Part shown: positions 7,712-15,397 of the stretch, piece after piece | Layout of the letters: each line of letters begins with the position of its first letter | How positions within the stretch are numbered: the stretch's first letter is position 1 | NCBI RefSeq assembly: GCF_048320135.1 | Contig: NZ_CP182947.1 | Coordinates: 4,898,001 to 4,962,000 of the forward strand | Length of the DNA stretch: 64,000 bases | Direction: 5' to 3' | Source: Ideonella_A sakaiensis_A | Lineage (GTDB): Bacteria; Pseudomonadota; Gammaproteobacteria; Burkholderiales; Burkholderiaceae_C | Made by a program: the position numbers and the translations under genes | Notes under the pieces: generated by a model | The model's database searches: none | What the model was told of the DNA's origin: nothing | Seen by the model: only the letters and a program-made list of their open reading frames with translations

Positions 7712-9754
7712 ATGCTTGCCGGCCAGCCCGCCGCCGTACCGCCCGCCACGGCCGCCACCGATCAGTCGCCGACCGCGCCGTCATCGTTGCGCATTGCAGT
7801 CGCACAGGCCTTCGCGGCGACCGGACCGCTGGCGCAGGCCGATGCGCGCTATGTCTCGCGCGAGGTGCAATTGCAGATGGCGCATGCGGTGGCCGATGCG
7901 ATCGACAGCCGCAGCGTGCTGGTTGCCGAGGCCGGCACCGGCGTCGGCAAGACCTTCGCCTACCTGGTGCCGGCGCTGCTGTCGGGCGCGCGAACGCTGA
8001 TCAGCACCGCGACGAAAAGCCTGCAGGACCAGCTGTTCCTGCGCGATCTGCCGCGCTTGCGCGAGGCCCTGCAGTTGCCGATCGACATCGCATTGCTGAA
8101 GGGCCGCGGCAGCTACCTGTGTCTGCACCGCATGCAGCAGGCGCGGCAGACGGCGACCTTCCCGGACCGCTGGGCGGTGCGCACGCTGGCCAAGGTCGAG
8201 GCATGGGCCCGGCATACCGTCAGCGGCGACCTCGCCGAACTGGAAGGCCTCGATGAACGCAGCAGCGTGATCCCGCTGGTCACCTCTTCGCGCGAAAACT
8301 GCCTTGGTGCCGAGTGCCCGGAATATCGCAACTGCCATGTATTGAAGGCCAGGCGCGAGGCGATGGCAGCCGACCTGGTCGTCGTCAACCACCACCTGTT
8401 TTTTGCCGACATGGCGTTGCGCGATACCGGGGTCGCCGAACTGCTGCCGAGCGTCGACGTCGCGATCTTCGACGAGGCCCATCAGCTTGCCGAAGCGGGC
8501 GTGCAGTTTCTCGGCACGACGCTCGGCAGCAGCCAGCTGATCGATTTTTCGCGCGACATGCTCGCCGCCGGACTGCAGCAGGCGCGCGGCCTCGGCGAAT
8601 GGCAGGCGCTCGCTGCCGAATGCGATCGCGCGGCGCGTGAACTGCGGCTGGCCTGTGTCGGCTCGATCGGCGAGGTGCGCGGCAGCTTCAAGCTGCGCTG
8701 GGACGAACGCTGCGACGACAGCGATTTTCGGCAGGCACTGGGCAGTCTCGCCGAGCGCTGCAGCGCGGCGCACGACGCGCTGCAGGCGGTGGTCGAGCTG
8801 TCACCGGATTTCACGAAGCTGGCCGAGCGCGCCCAGCGTCTGGCTGCGCTGGCACGCCGCTTTGCCGAGCCGGCGGCGCACGGGCTGGTCCGCTGGATCG
8901 ACCTGTCGGTGCACCAGGCGCGGCTGGTCGAATCGCCGCTCGACATCCGCGAAGCGCTGGCCCAGCAGATGAAAGCCGCGTCAAAGGCGTGGATCTTCAC
9001 GTCGGCAACGCTCGGCGACGACGAGCGGCTGAGCTGGTTCACCGAGTCGGCCGGGCTCGAGGATGCCACCTGCCTGCGCGCCGGCAGCCCGTTCGACTAT
9101 GCAGCCCATGCGCGGCTGTATATCCCGCGTGGATTTCCGAAACCGAGCGACAGCGGCCACGGGCCGGCGGTGGCGGTGCTGGCGGCGCGCTGCGCGGCGG
9201 CGCTCGGTGGACGGACCTTCGTGCTGACGACGACGCTGCGCGCGCTGCGGCAGATCGGTGAGGCGCTGCGTGGCGAACTCGACCAGCTCGGCGAGGACAT
9301 TCAGGTGCTGGTACAGGGGCAGATGGCGAAGCGGCAACTGCTCGATCGCTTTCTCGCCGAGCCGCGCTCGGTGCTGGTCGGCTCGCAGAGTTTCTGGGAG
9401 GGCATCGACGTACCCGGCGAGGCGCTGCAATGCGTGCTGATCGACAAGCTGCCGTTTCCGCCACCGAACGATCCGCTGGTCGAGGCGCGGGTGCGCCGGC
9501 TGGAGGCGGAAGGGCGAAATGCGTTTGCCGACTATTTTGTCGCCGAGGCTGCGGTGTCGTTGAAGCAGGGCGCCGGCCGATTGATCCGCAGCGAAACCGA
9601 CCGCGGTTTGCTGGTCGTCTGCGATCCGCGGATGGCCGGGATGAACTACGGGCGGCGGCTGCGCGAGGCGCTGCCGCCGATGGGGCCGATTGCCAATGAG
9701 GAACAGGCGATGAACTGGCTCGCCTCGCTGAACGACGGCGCGCCGCCCTGGTAG
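7712..9754 (+). CDS. DinG/YoaA-type ATP-dependent DNA helicase
   Basis: This is a superfamily 2 iron-sulfur helicase of the DinG/YoaA/XPD group, which unwinds DNA 5' to 3' and acts in repair and at replication blocks. Walker A is AGTGVGKT near residue 74, and the DEAH box is in IFDEAHQLAE. Between them, one cysteine in SYLCLHR and three in ENCLGAECPEYRNC are spaced as in the FeS-cluster domain. C-terminal helicase motifs include GSQSFWEGIDVPG and QGAGRLIR. I chose ATG 7712, giving 680 residues; GTG 7700 is an alternative, and the frame remains open far upstream across ydcH. It most resembles the YoaA branch common in betaproteobacteria, but I cannot separate that from DinG with certainty. Confidence 0.9.
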   Translation: MLAGQPAAVPPATAATDQSPTAPSSLRIAVAQAFAATGPLAQADARYVSREVQLQMAHAVADAIDSRSVLVAEAGTGVGKTFAYLVPALLSGARTLISTATKSLQDQLFLRDLPRLREALQLPIDIALLKGRGSYLCLHRMQQARQTATFPDRWAVRTLAKVEAWARHTVSGDLAELEGLDERSSVIPLVTSSRENCLGAECPEYRNCHVLKARREAMAADLVVVNHHLFFADMALRDTGVAELLPSVDVAIFDEAHQLAEAGVQFLGTTLGSSQLIDFSRDMLAAGLQQARGLGEWQALAAECDRAARELRLACVGSIGEVRGSFKLRWDERCDDSDFRQALGSLAERCSAAHDALQAVVELSPDFTKLAERAQRLAALARRFAEPAAHGLVRWIDLSVHQARLVESPLDIREALAQQMKAASKAWIFTSATLGDDERLSWFTESAGLEDATCLRAGSPFDYAAHARLYIPRGFPKPSDSGHGPAVAVLAARCAAALGGRTFVLTTTLRALRQIGEALRGELDQLGEDIQVLVQGQMAKRQLLDRFLAEPRSVLVGSQSFWEGIDVPGEALQCVLIDKLPFPPPNDPLVEARVRRLEAEGRNAFADYFVAEAAVSLKQGAGRLIRSETDRGLLVVCDPRMAGMNYGRRLREALPPMGPIANEEQAMNWLASLNDGAPPW

Positions 9755-9793
9755 CGATTGATGGGCGCGGCCGGCGCGGCCGGGCCCGTCAGT

Positions 9794-10663
9794 TCACCAG
9801 AGCTGCCACCAAGGGCGATCGGCCTTGCGGTTGCTGGCGTTGGCCGCGATCACGCCCTCGCCACGCAGGAAGGCGCTGTTCGGAAAATTTTTCGCGAGCA
9901 CGCGGCGCGCATCGTCGCGCAGGTCTTTCATGCCGAGCTGGTCGTAGCTGCGCACCATGATCGCCAGCGCCTCCTCGACCGACGGCGACTGCTGGTAGTC
10001 CTGCACCGTTGCCTGCGCCCGGTTGATCGCGGCGACATAGGCGCCGCGCCGGAAATAGTAGCGGGCGACATGGACTTCGTAGGCGGCCAGTGCGTTGACG
10101 ATGTAGTTCATCCGCAGCCGCGCGTCTTCGGCATAACGCGAGTTCGGAAACTGCTCGACCAGTTGCTTGAACGCCTGGTAGGAGTCGCGCGAGGCCTGCT
10201 GGTCACGCTCGGACAGGTCCTGGCGCGACAGGCTGCCGAACAGGCCGAGGTTGTCGTTGAAATTGACCAGGCCCTGCAGGTACATCGCATAGTCGAGCGC
10301 CGGGCTGGTCGGGTGCAGCTTGATGAAGCGCTCGAGGATCGTCAGCGCCTGCGCCTTCTCGTTGGTGCGGTACATCACATAGGCGCGTTCGAGCTGCGCC
10401 TGCTGCGACAGCAAGGTGCCGGTCGCCCGGCCCTCCAGCCGCTCGAACAGCATGCTGGCGCGTTCGTAGTTGCCTGCGCCCATCTCGTCCTTGGCCTCCG
10501 AATACAATTTCTCGGTCGACCAGTTGGCGGTTTCGTCCTTCGGTGTATTGCTGCAACCGGCAAGCGCGATGGCGACTCCGGTCAGCAGAGCCAGCCCCGG
10601 CCGCGCCCATTTGCGGGCCGTTTCCGGCCGGGTTTCAAATCGTTTCGAGCGCTGCAGATCCAT
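9794..10663 (-). CDS. bamD: outer-membrane assembly lipoprotein BamD
   Basis: BamD is the essential lipoprotein of the BAM complex, which inserts beta-barrel proteins into the outer membrane. It works with BamA (46144-48447) and BamB (21694-22848), both in this window. The 289-residue protein has a basic, hydrophobic signal segment ending in the lipobox ALAGC, with the lipidated Cys near 37. TPR-like helical repeats follow, beginning at EKLYSEAKDEMGAGNYERA, including the conserved LGLFGSLSRQDLSERD stretch. The gene is divergent from rluD with about 40 bases between their starts, the usual arrangement in betaproteobacteria. Length and motifs are typical. Confidence 0.96.
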   Translation of the reverse strand: MDLQRSKRFETRPETARKWARPGLALLTGVAIALAGCSNTPKDETANWSTEKLYSEAKDEMGAGNYERASMLFERLEGRATGTLLSQQAQLERAYVMYRTNEKAQALTILERFIKLHPTSPALDYAMYLQGLVNFNDNLGLFGSLSRQDLSERDQQASRDSYQAFKQLVEQFPNSRYAEDARLRMNYIVNALAAYEVHVARYYFRRGAYVAAINRAQATVQDYQQSPSVEEALAIMVRSYDQLGMKDLRDDARRVLAKNFPNSAFLRGEGVIAANASNRKADRPWWQLW

Positions 10664-10703
10664 GGGCCTCGACGCCGCCTCGGGCGCACGTCTTCCGTCA
10701 AGA

Positions 10704-11753
10704 ATGATCCCAGATTATAGGGTTGGCCCTCCGGCGGCAGACGCCCCTGGACAGCCGTACGACAGCGACGACGACGAGCCGGACAGCTTGTCCGATGCCA
10801 GCGGCGCCGAGCCGGGCGCTGCGGCTGCGCAGGTCTACGAGACGCGTGGGTGTGTCGTCGCGGCCTCGTTTCATGGCCAGCGGATCGACAAGCTGCTGGT
10901 CGAGATGGCGCCGGAGTTCTCGCGCAACCACCTGCAGGGCCTGCTCGAGCAGGGCCATGTGCGGCTCGACGATGCGCCGGCCGTGTCGTCGTCGCGCAAG
11001 CTGCGTGCCGGCCAGCGTGTCGAGCTGACGCTGGTGCCGACTGCCGAGAGCCGGGCCTTTCGCGCCGAGGCGCTGCCGTTGCGCATCGTCCATGAGGACG
11101 CCGACCTGCTGGTGATCGACAAGGCGGCCGGCATGGTTGTCCACCCGGCCGCGGGAAACTGGTCGGGCACCTTGCTGAACGGCTTGCTGGCGCACCACGC
11201 CGGTGCGGCGTCGCTGCCGCGCGCCGGCATCGTGCACCGGCTCGACAAGGACACATCGGGACTGATGGTCGTCGGCAAGACGCTGGAAGCGGTGACTGCG
11301 CTGAGTCGCGCGATTGCCGCGCGCACGGTGCGCCGCGAATATCTGGCGCTGGTGCATGGCGTCGTGCCGGCTGGCGAGTGGCGCATCGATGCGCCGATCG
11401 CCCGGGACCCGAAATCGCGGGTGCGGATGGCCGTCGTCGCCTCCGGACGTGTCGCGCAGACCGACGTCACGCGGGTGGCCAGCGACGGCGTCTGCAGTGC
11501 CGTGCGCTGCAGGTTGCACACCGGCCGAACCCACCAGATCAGAGTCCACCTGGCGTCGCGTGGCCATCCGCTGGTGGCCGATGCGCTGTACGGGGGCGCC
11601 GCCCGCTGGGGCCTGCAGCGGCAGGCGCTGCATGCGGCCCGGCTCGGTTTCTCGCACCCGAAAAGCGGTCGGCAGATGCTGTTCGATGTGCCGCTGGCGG
11701 ACGATCTCGCGCCGGCCTGGCAGGCCTTGCTCGATGCCGCGGCCGATGCATAG
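10704..11753 (+). CDS. rluD: 23S rRNA pseudouridine synthase RluD
   Basis: RluD makes pseudouridines in helix 69 of 23S rRNA (positions 1911, 1915 and 1917 in E. coli). An N-terminal S4-like RNA-binding region begins around GQRIDKLLVEMAPEFSRNHL. The catalytic motif GIVHRLDKDTSGLMV has the nucleophilic Asp near residue 181, and GRTHQIRVHLAS comes later. From ATG 10704 the protein has 349 residues, with about 50 poorly conserved acidic residues at its start. A TATAAT on the opposite strand lies at 10714-10719, within these first codons. A downstream TTG near 10788 is therefore possible. The enzyme call is secure; the start is not. Confidence 0.93.
   Translation: MIPDYRVGPPAADAPGQPYDSDDDEPDSLSDASGAEPGAAAAQVYETRGCVVAASFHGQRIDKLLVEMAPEFSRNHLQGLLEQGHVRLDDAPAVSSSRKLRAGQRVELTLVPTAESRAFRAEALPLRIVHEDADLLVIDKAAGMVVHPAAGNWSGTLLNGLLAHHAGAASLPRAGIVHRLDKDTSGLMVVGKTLEAVTALSRAIAARTVRREYLALVHGVVPAGEWRIDAPIARDPKSRVRMAVVASGRVAQTDVTRVASDGVCSAVRCRLHTGRTHQIRVHLASRGHPLVADALYGGAARWGLQRQALHAARLGFSHPKSGRQMLFDVPLADDLAPAWQALLDAAADA
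10714..10719 (-). promoter_or_regulatory. likely -10 element for bamD
   Basis: The minus strand reads TATAAT about 50 bases upstream of the bamD ATG. The expected -35 position (GTCTGC) matches poorly. The site lies inside the first codons of rluD as annotated. Confidence 0.4.
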
Positions 11754-11787
11754 GCGCCACGCCGGCGTGGCCGGCGGCTGCAAAAAA

Positions 11788-11816
11788 TTCACGCCTGCGG
11801 CCAGCCTGGTTACAAT
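11788..11816 (+). promoter_or_regulatory. putative sigma-70 promoter upstream of scpB
   Basis: TTCACG at 11788-11793 and TACAAT at 11811-11816 are separated by 17 bases. Transcription would begin near 11823, almost 290 bases before scpB. The spacing is ideal, the -35 is imperfect and the -10 is good. Confidence 0.45.
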
Positions 11817-11822
11817 GAGGGC

Positions 11823-11996
11823 GTAAGCAGGGTTCCGGCAAAAGCGTTCGGCCCGCCGCGATGGAAACGATCCGCCGCGCAATCCACCGCCGCCACAAGA
11901 CGACACGTGTGCTGTTTGTGGCCGCTACGCTGGCCCACCGCGTGAAGCGTGTACAAGCCCTGGTGTTTCAATTAACCAAGCCCGAATCGGGCTTTC
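11823..11996 (+). ncRNA. candidate small RNA or attenuated scpB leader
   Basis: This is the span from the predicted start of the promoter at 11788-11816 to the hairpin at 11978-11994. It would give a transcript of about 174 nt. I find no resemblance to 6S RNA, tmRNA, SRP RNA or RNase P RNA. The call rests only on promoter plus terminator-like hairpin, so it is a hypothesis. Confidence 0.25.
11978..11995 (+). terminator. terminator-like hairpin upstream of scpB
   Basis: AAGCCCG pairs with CGGGCTT around the loop AAT, giving a 7-bp stem that ends in TTTC. The T-run is short, so termination may be partial. Confidence 0.45.
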
Positions 11997-12111
11997 GAGC
12001 GCGATCACGGAATCGACGCAGCGGCCCGATCGGCGAACTGCCGCACTGATGCAGGCTAAGCCCCGGTGAGTTGCACACCCGCCCCGTTCGTTTGAGGATG
12101 ACCCTTATCCG

Positions 12112-12906
12112 ATGAATACCCAGGATGCAAAACGCGTCCTCGAAACAGCGCTGATCTGCGCCCGCGAGCCGATGCCGTTGCGCGAGATGCGGCAGCTGTT
12201 TGCCGACGAGATCAATGCCGACGGTCTGCGCCTGTTGCTCGACGAGCTGGAGCGCGACTGGCAGGGCCGCGGTGTCGAGCTGGTTGCGGTCGCCAGCGGC
12301 TGGCGTTTTCAGAGCCGGCCGGAGATGCGCGAATACCTCGACCGCCTCAATCCGGAGAAGCCGCCGCGTTATTCGAGGGCGGTGCTGGAGACGCTGGCGA
12401 TCATCGCCTACCGGCAACCGGTCACGCGCGGCGACATCGAGGATATCCGCGGCGTGACGGTATCGACGCAGATCATCAAGCAGCTCGAGGATCGCGGCTG
12501 GGTCGATTCGATCGGATATCGCGAGGCGCCGGGCCGGCCCGCGCTGCTCGCGACGACGCGACAGTTCCTCGACGACCTCGGTCTGGCCAGCCTCGAGCAG
12601 TTGCCCGCGTCCGATACCGGAACCGTCTCCAGTGCCGATGTCGCGGCGCGGCTTGGCCAGCATTCGCTTGACGATGCACAGGCTGCGCTTGCGCTCGATG
12701 CGGCGCAGGCCGACGACGATGCAGCCGATGGCCAAGCCGATCACGACGCTGATGCTGATCCCGAAGCCGATGCAGGCGTCGACGCCGATCCGGCGGCGGT
12801 GGCCGCCGACCGCGGCGCGGAAAGCGCCGAAGCCTCCGAGTCCCCGAGCGAAGAAACCAAACCCGAACCTGCGGCCAATGCCGTCCCGATGGAACCTCAA
12901 GCATGA
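12112..12906 (+). CDS. scpB: segregation and condensation protein B
   Basis: ScpB is a winged-helix kleisin-interacting subunit that joins ScpA and SMC in chromosome condensation and segregation. The first ~170 residues carry the conserved core, including EYLDRLNPEKPPRYSRAVLE and the typical IIAYRQPVTRGDIEDIRGV motif. After about residue 190 the protein changes to a long Asp/Ala/Glu-rich tail of some 75 residues, beyond the conserved ScpB core. scpA is not beside it. The stop overlaps the rluB start (ATGA), the usual scpB-rluB coupling. The core identification is firm; the acidic tail has no assigned role. Confidence 0.93.
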   Translation: MNTQDAKRVLETALICAREPMPLREMRQLFADEINADGLRLLLDELERDWQGRGVELVAVASGWRFQSRPEMREYLDRLNPEKPPRYSRAVLETLAIIAYRQPVTRGDIEDIRGVTVSTQIIKQLEDRGWVDSIGYREAPGRPALLATTRQFLDDLGLASLEQLPASDTGTVSSADVAARLGQHSLDDAQAALALDAAQADDDAADGQADHDADADPEADAGVDADPAAVAADRGAESAEASESPSEETKPEPAANAVPMEPQA

Positions 12907-14855
12907 CTGTAGACGCCGACCACCCCGAAATCCCGCGTGAGCCGGAGACCGCAAGCGACAAGCCGGCACCGGCGCGGCGCAAACGCGCGAGCAAGGCTGC
13001 GGCCGAAGGCGCTTCGTTGCCGGACGCACCGGTCGACGCCGCGGTCGGTGAATCTGCCGTCACCGCTGCTGCCGATGAACCGGTGGCGCCGGTGAAAGCG
13101 CCGCGCAAGCGGCGCGTTGCGGTCGCCGTCGAGACGATGGCGCAGCCTACCGAGGACCTGTTCGCCGCGCCGAGCATCGACGATGTGCTGCCGGCTTCGC
13201 GGCGCAGCGATGCGGCGCCGGAGACCGCCGCGGAGTCCGTTGCCAGCGAGCGGACCACGGCCGAAGGCGAGACGCAGTCGTCCGAGGGGGGTGAGGCATC
13301 CGGCGGGGATGGGTCGGGAGAGCCGCGCTCCGGGCGCAACCGGCGCCGCCGCAAGCCGCGCGGCGAGCGCAATCAGGGCGGCGAGCGCGCAGCCGATGCA
13401 CCGGTCGACGCAGGCGGCGCAGATCGGCGATTCGATCTCGACGACGACGATGATGACGACGAGCCGGCCCAGCCGCGCCCTGAGCCGACCGACTCTGCCG
13501 AGGTGTTCGCGCAGGTGGTGTCCGGCGAATACGATGCCGCAGCCGAAGAGGTGCCGGAGCCGCCACCGCCGCACAAGCGGGTGCTGCTGCCCGAGCCGGA
13601 CGCGCCGAAGTTGCAGAAGGTGCTTGCGCAGTCGGGCATCGGCTCGCGCCGCGACATGGAAGCGCTGATCCAGGAGGGCGAGGTCGAGGTCAATGGCGAA
13701 ACCGCGCACATCGGCCAGCGCATTTCGTTCGGCGACCGCATCACCGTGCGCGGCAAGCCGGTGCGTGTGCGGATCGTGCCGCCGCCGCCGCGCATCCTCG
13801 CGTACCACAAGCCGGCCGGCGAGGTCGTCAGTCACGACGATCCGCAGAACCGACCGACTGTTTTCCGGCGGCTGCCGCGCTTGCAGCAGGGCAAATGGCA
13901 ATCGGTCGGCCGGCTCGACCTGAATACCGAGGGCCTGCTGCTGTTCACCAACTCGGGCGAACTCGCGAACCAGCTGATGCATCCGCGTTTCGGCGTCGAA
14001 CGCGAATATGCGGTGCGCGTGCTCGGCAAACTCGACGAGATGGACAAGATGCAGTTGCTCGAGGGCGTCAACATCGATGGCCAGACCGCATCGTTCCGCT
14101 CGATCGAGGACGGCGGCGGCGAAGGCGCGAACCACTGGTACCGGGTGGTCATCACCGAAGGGCGCAACCGCGAGGTGCGCAAGATGTTCGACGCGGTCGA
14201 GCTGACCGTCAGCCGGCTGATCCGGATTCGTTACGGCACGGTCGTGCTGCCGCGCGGCCTGAAGCGCGGCGTCTGGGTCGACCTCGATCCGGCCGATGTG
14301 CGCGCGATCAGGCAGCTCGCCGGCGGTCCGCGCAACGAGGCCAGGCCGGCACAGCCCGGCCAGGGCGGCAAGTCGGAGGAGCGTGGCGGTCGCAACAAGC
14401 GGCGCGGCGACCGGCCGCAGAACAATGCGCAGAAGGGTCCTCCGAATGCCGGACCGCGTGGCAACCAGCGTCCGCCTCGCGACGACGGCAACGTGCGGCC
14501 GAGCCATGATCGCGACGACGACCTCGAAGACGATTTCGATCCGGCGCGGATCCCGAATCCGCTCGAGCAGACCTTCGACAAGCGCTTCGTGCAGAACCCG
14601 CGCAACTCGGCCAGCCGCGGCTTCGGCCAGGGCGGCGGCGGTTTCGGGCCGGGCGGCAGTTCGCCGCAACGCAATGCGCCGCGCAAGCCCGGCGCGCCGC
14701 GCGAACCCGATCCGTTGCAGACCTCGGTTGGTTATATCGGCGCCGACGCCTTCCACCGCAAGAACCGCGGCGGCGGTGGTGGTGGTGGCGGTGGTGGAGG
14801 TGGCAATCGCGGCGGTGGCTTCGGCGGCGGCCGAGGCGGCAAGCGGGGTCGGTGA
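12903..14855 (+). CDS. rluB: 23S rRNA pseudouridine synthase RluB with long low-complexity extensions
   Basis: RluB converts a uridine of 23S rRNA (U2605 in E. coli) to pseudouridine. The enzyme core has an S4 domain near residues 232-275 (KLQKVLAQSGIGSRRDMEAL) and the RsuA-family catalytic motif GRLDLNTEGLLLF near 335, with later RNREVRKMFD. The core is flanked by unusual additions. About 230 residues of Ala/Glu/Arg-rich sequence include an Asp run at the N-terminus. About 180 residues at the C-terminus are rich in Gly, Arg, Asn and Pro and end in a poly-Gly stretch. At 650 residues it is about twice the E. coli protein. Such RNA-binding-like tails are known in betaproteobacterial homologues. 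Confidence 0.93.
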   Translation: MTVDADHPEIPREPETASDKPAPARRKRASKAAAEGASLPDAPVDAAVGESAVTAAADEPVAPVKAPRKRRVAVAVETMAQPTEDLFAAPSIDDVLPASRRSDAAPETAAESVASERTTAEGETQSSEGGEASGGDGSGEPRSGRNRRRRKPRGERNQGGERAADAPVDAGGADRRFDLDDDDDDDEPAQPRPEPTDSAEVFAQVVSGEYDAAAEEVPEPPPPHKRVLLPEPDAPKLQKVLAQSGIGSRRDMEALIQEGEVEVNGETAHIGQRISFGDRITVRGKPVRVRIVPPPPRILAYHKPAGEVVSHDDPQNRPTVFRRLPRLQQGKWQSVGRLDLNTEGLLLFTNSGELANQLMHPRFGVEREYAVRVLGKLDEMDKMQLLEGVNIDGQTASFRSIEDGGGEGANHWYRVVITEGRNREVRKMFDAVELTVSRLIRIRYGTVVLPRGLKRGVWVDLDPADVRAIRQLAGGPRNEARPAQPGQGGKSEERGGRNKRRGDRPQNNAQKGPPNAGPRGNQRPPRDDGNVRPSHDRDDDLEDDFDPARIPNPLEQTFDKRFVQNPRNSASRGFGQGGGGFGPGGSSPQRNAPRKPGAPREPDPLQTSVGYIGADAFHRKNRGGGGGGGGGGGGNRGGGFGGGRGGKRGR

Positions 14856-14867
14856 GGCCGGCCGAGC

Positions 14868-14873
14868 TACAAT
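14868..14873 (+). promoter_or_regulatory. possible -10 element for ndk
   Basis: TACAAT lies 38 bases before the ndk start in a short AT-richer gap. The -35 position (GGGGTC) does not match. The ndk ribosome-binding site AGGAGAA follows at about 14900. Confidence 0.35.
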
Positions 14874-14910
14874 TGTCGGCTTTGCCCACTGTTGAATTCA
14901 GGAGAATCGG

Positions 14911-15336
14911 ATGGCCATTGAACGTACCCTGTCGATCATCAAACCCGATGCGGTTGCCAAGAATGTGATCGGTCAGATCTACAGCCGCTTCGAAGGCGCC
15001 GGTCTAAAGGTGATTGCTGCCCGGATGGCGCACTTGTCGCGCGGCGAAGCCGAGGCTTTCTACGCCGTCCACAAGTCGCGGCCGTTTTTCAACGACCTGG
15101 TCGAATTCATGATCTCCGGCCCGGTGATGATCCAGGTGCTCGAGGGTGAAGGCGCGATCGCGAAGAACCGCGACCTGATGGGCGCGACTGATCCGAAGAA
15201 GGCCGAGAAGGGAACGATCCGCGCCGACTTTGCCGACAGCATCGACGCCAATGCCGTCCATGGTTCGGATGCGCCGGAGACCGCCGCGGTCGAAGTGGCG
15301 TTCTTCTTCCCGGCAATGAACGTTTACAGTCGCTGA
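14911..15336 (+). CDS. ndk: nucleoside diphosphate kinase
   Basis: Ndk equalises nucleoside triphosphate pools by moving the gamma-phosphate of ATP to NDPs through a phosphohistidine. The 141-residue protein begins with the classic ERTLSIIKPDAVAKN. It carries the catalytic histidine in NAVHGSDAPETA (about H117), matching E. coli numbering. AGGAGAA stands upstream of the ATG. It follows rluB and precedes rlmN, an order typical of Burkholderiales. Length and motifs are fully normal. Confidence 0.98.
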   Translation: MAIERTLSIIKPDAVAKNVIGQIYSRFEGAGLKVIAARMAHLSRGEAEAFYAVHKSRPFFNDLVEFMISGPVMIQVLEGEGAIAKNRDLMGATDPKKAEKGTIRADFADSIDANAVHGSDAPETAAVEVAFFFPAMNVYSR

Positions 15337-15397
15337 ACCGGATTTCCGGTCCACACCACCTGTCAACTTCGTCGCAAAGGTCTCCATCCGCGCTGGC

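Larger units (their letters stand above)
11754..12111. other. 358-base gene-free stretch between rluD and scpB
   Basis: This is the longest gap in the window. It contains a 16-base perfect palindrome (11756-11771) just after rluD, a plausible sigma-70 promoter (11788-11816), a terminator-like hairpin (11978-11994) and a further 115 bases before scpB. The only open frame of note (11861-12049) encodes a basic 62-residue peptide, has no clear ribosome-binding site and resembles nothing I know. I did not call it a gene. Confidence 0.6.

Noticed and set aside
11861..12049. 62-codon basic open frame in the rluD-scpB gap
   Set aside because: No ribosome-binding site, no similarity that I recognise, and it contains the terminator-like hairpin. 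A non-coding explanation is simpler.
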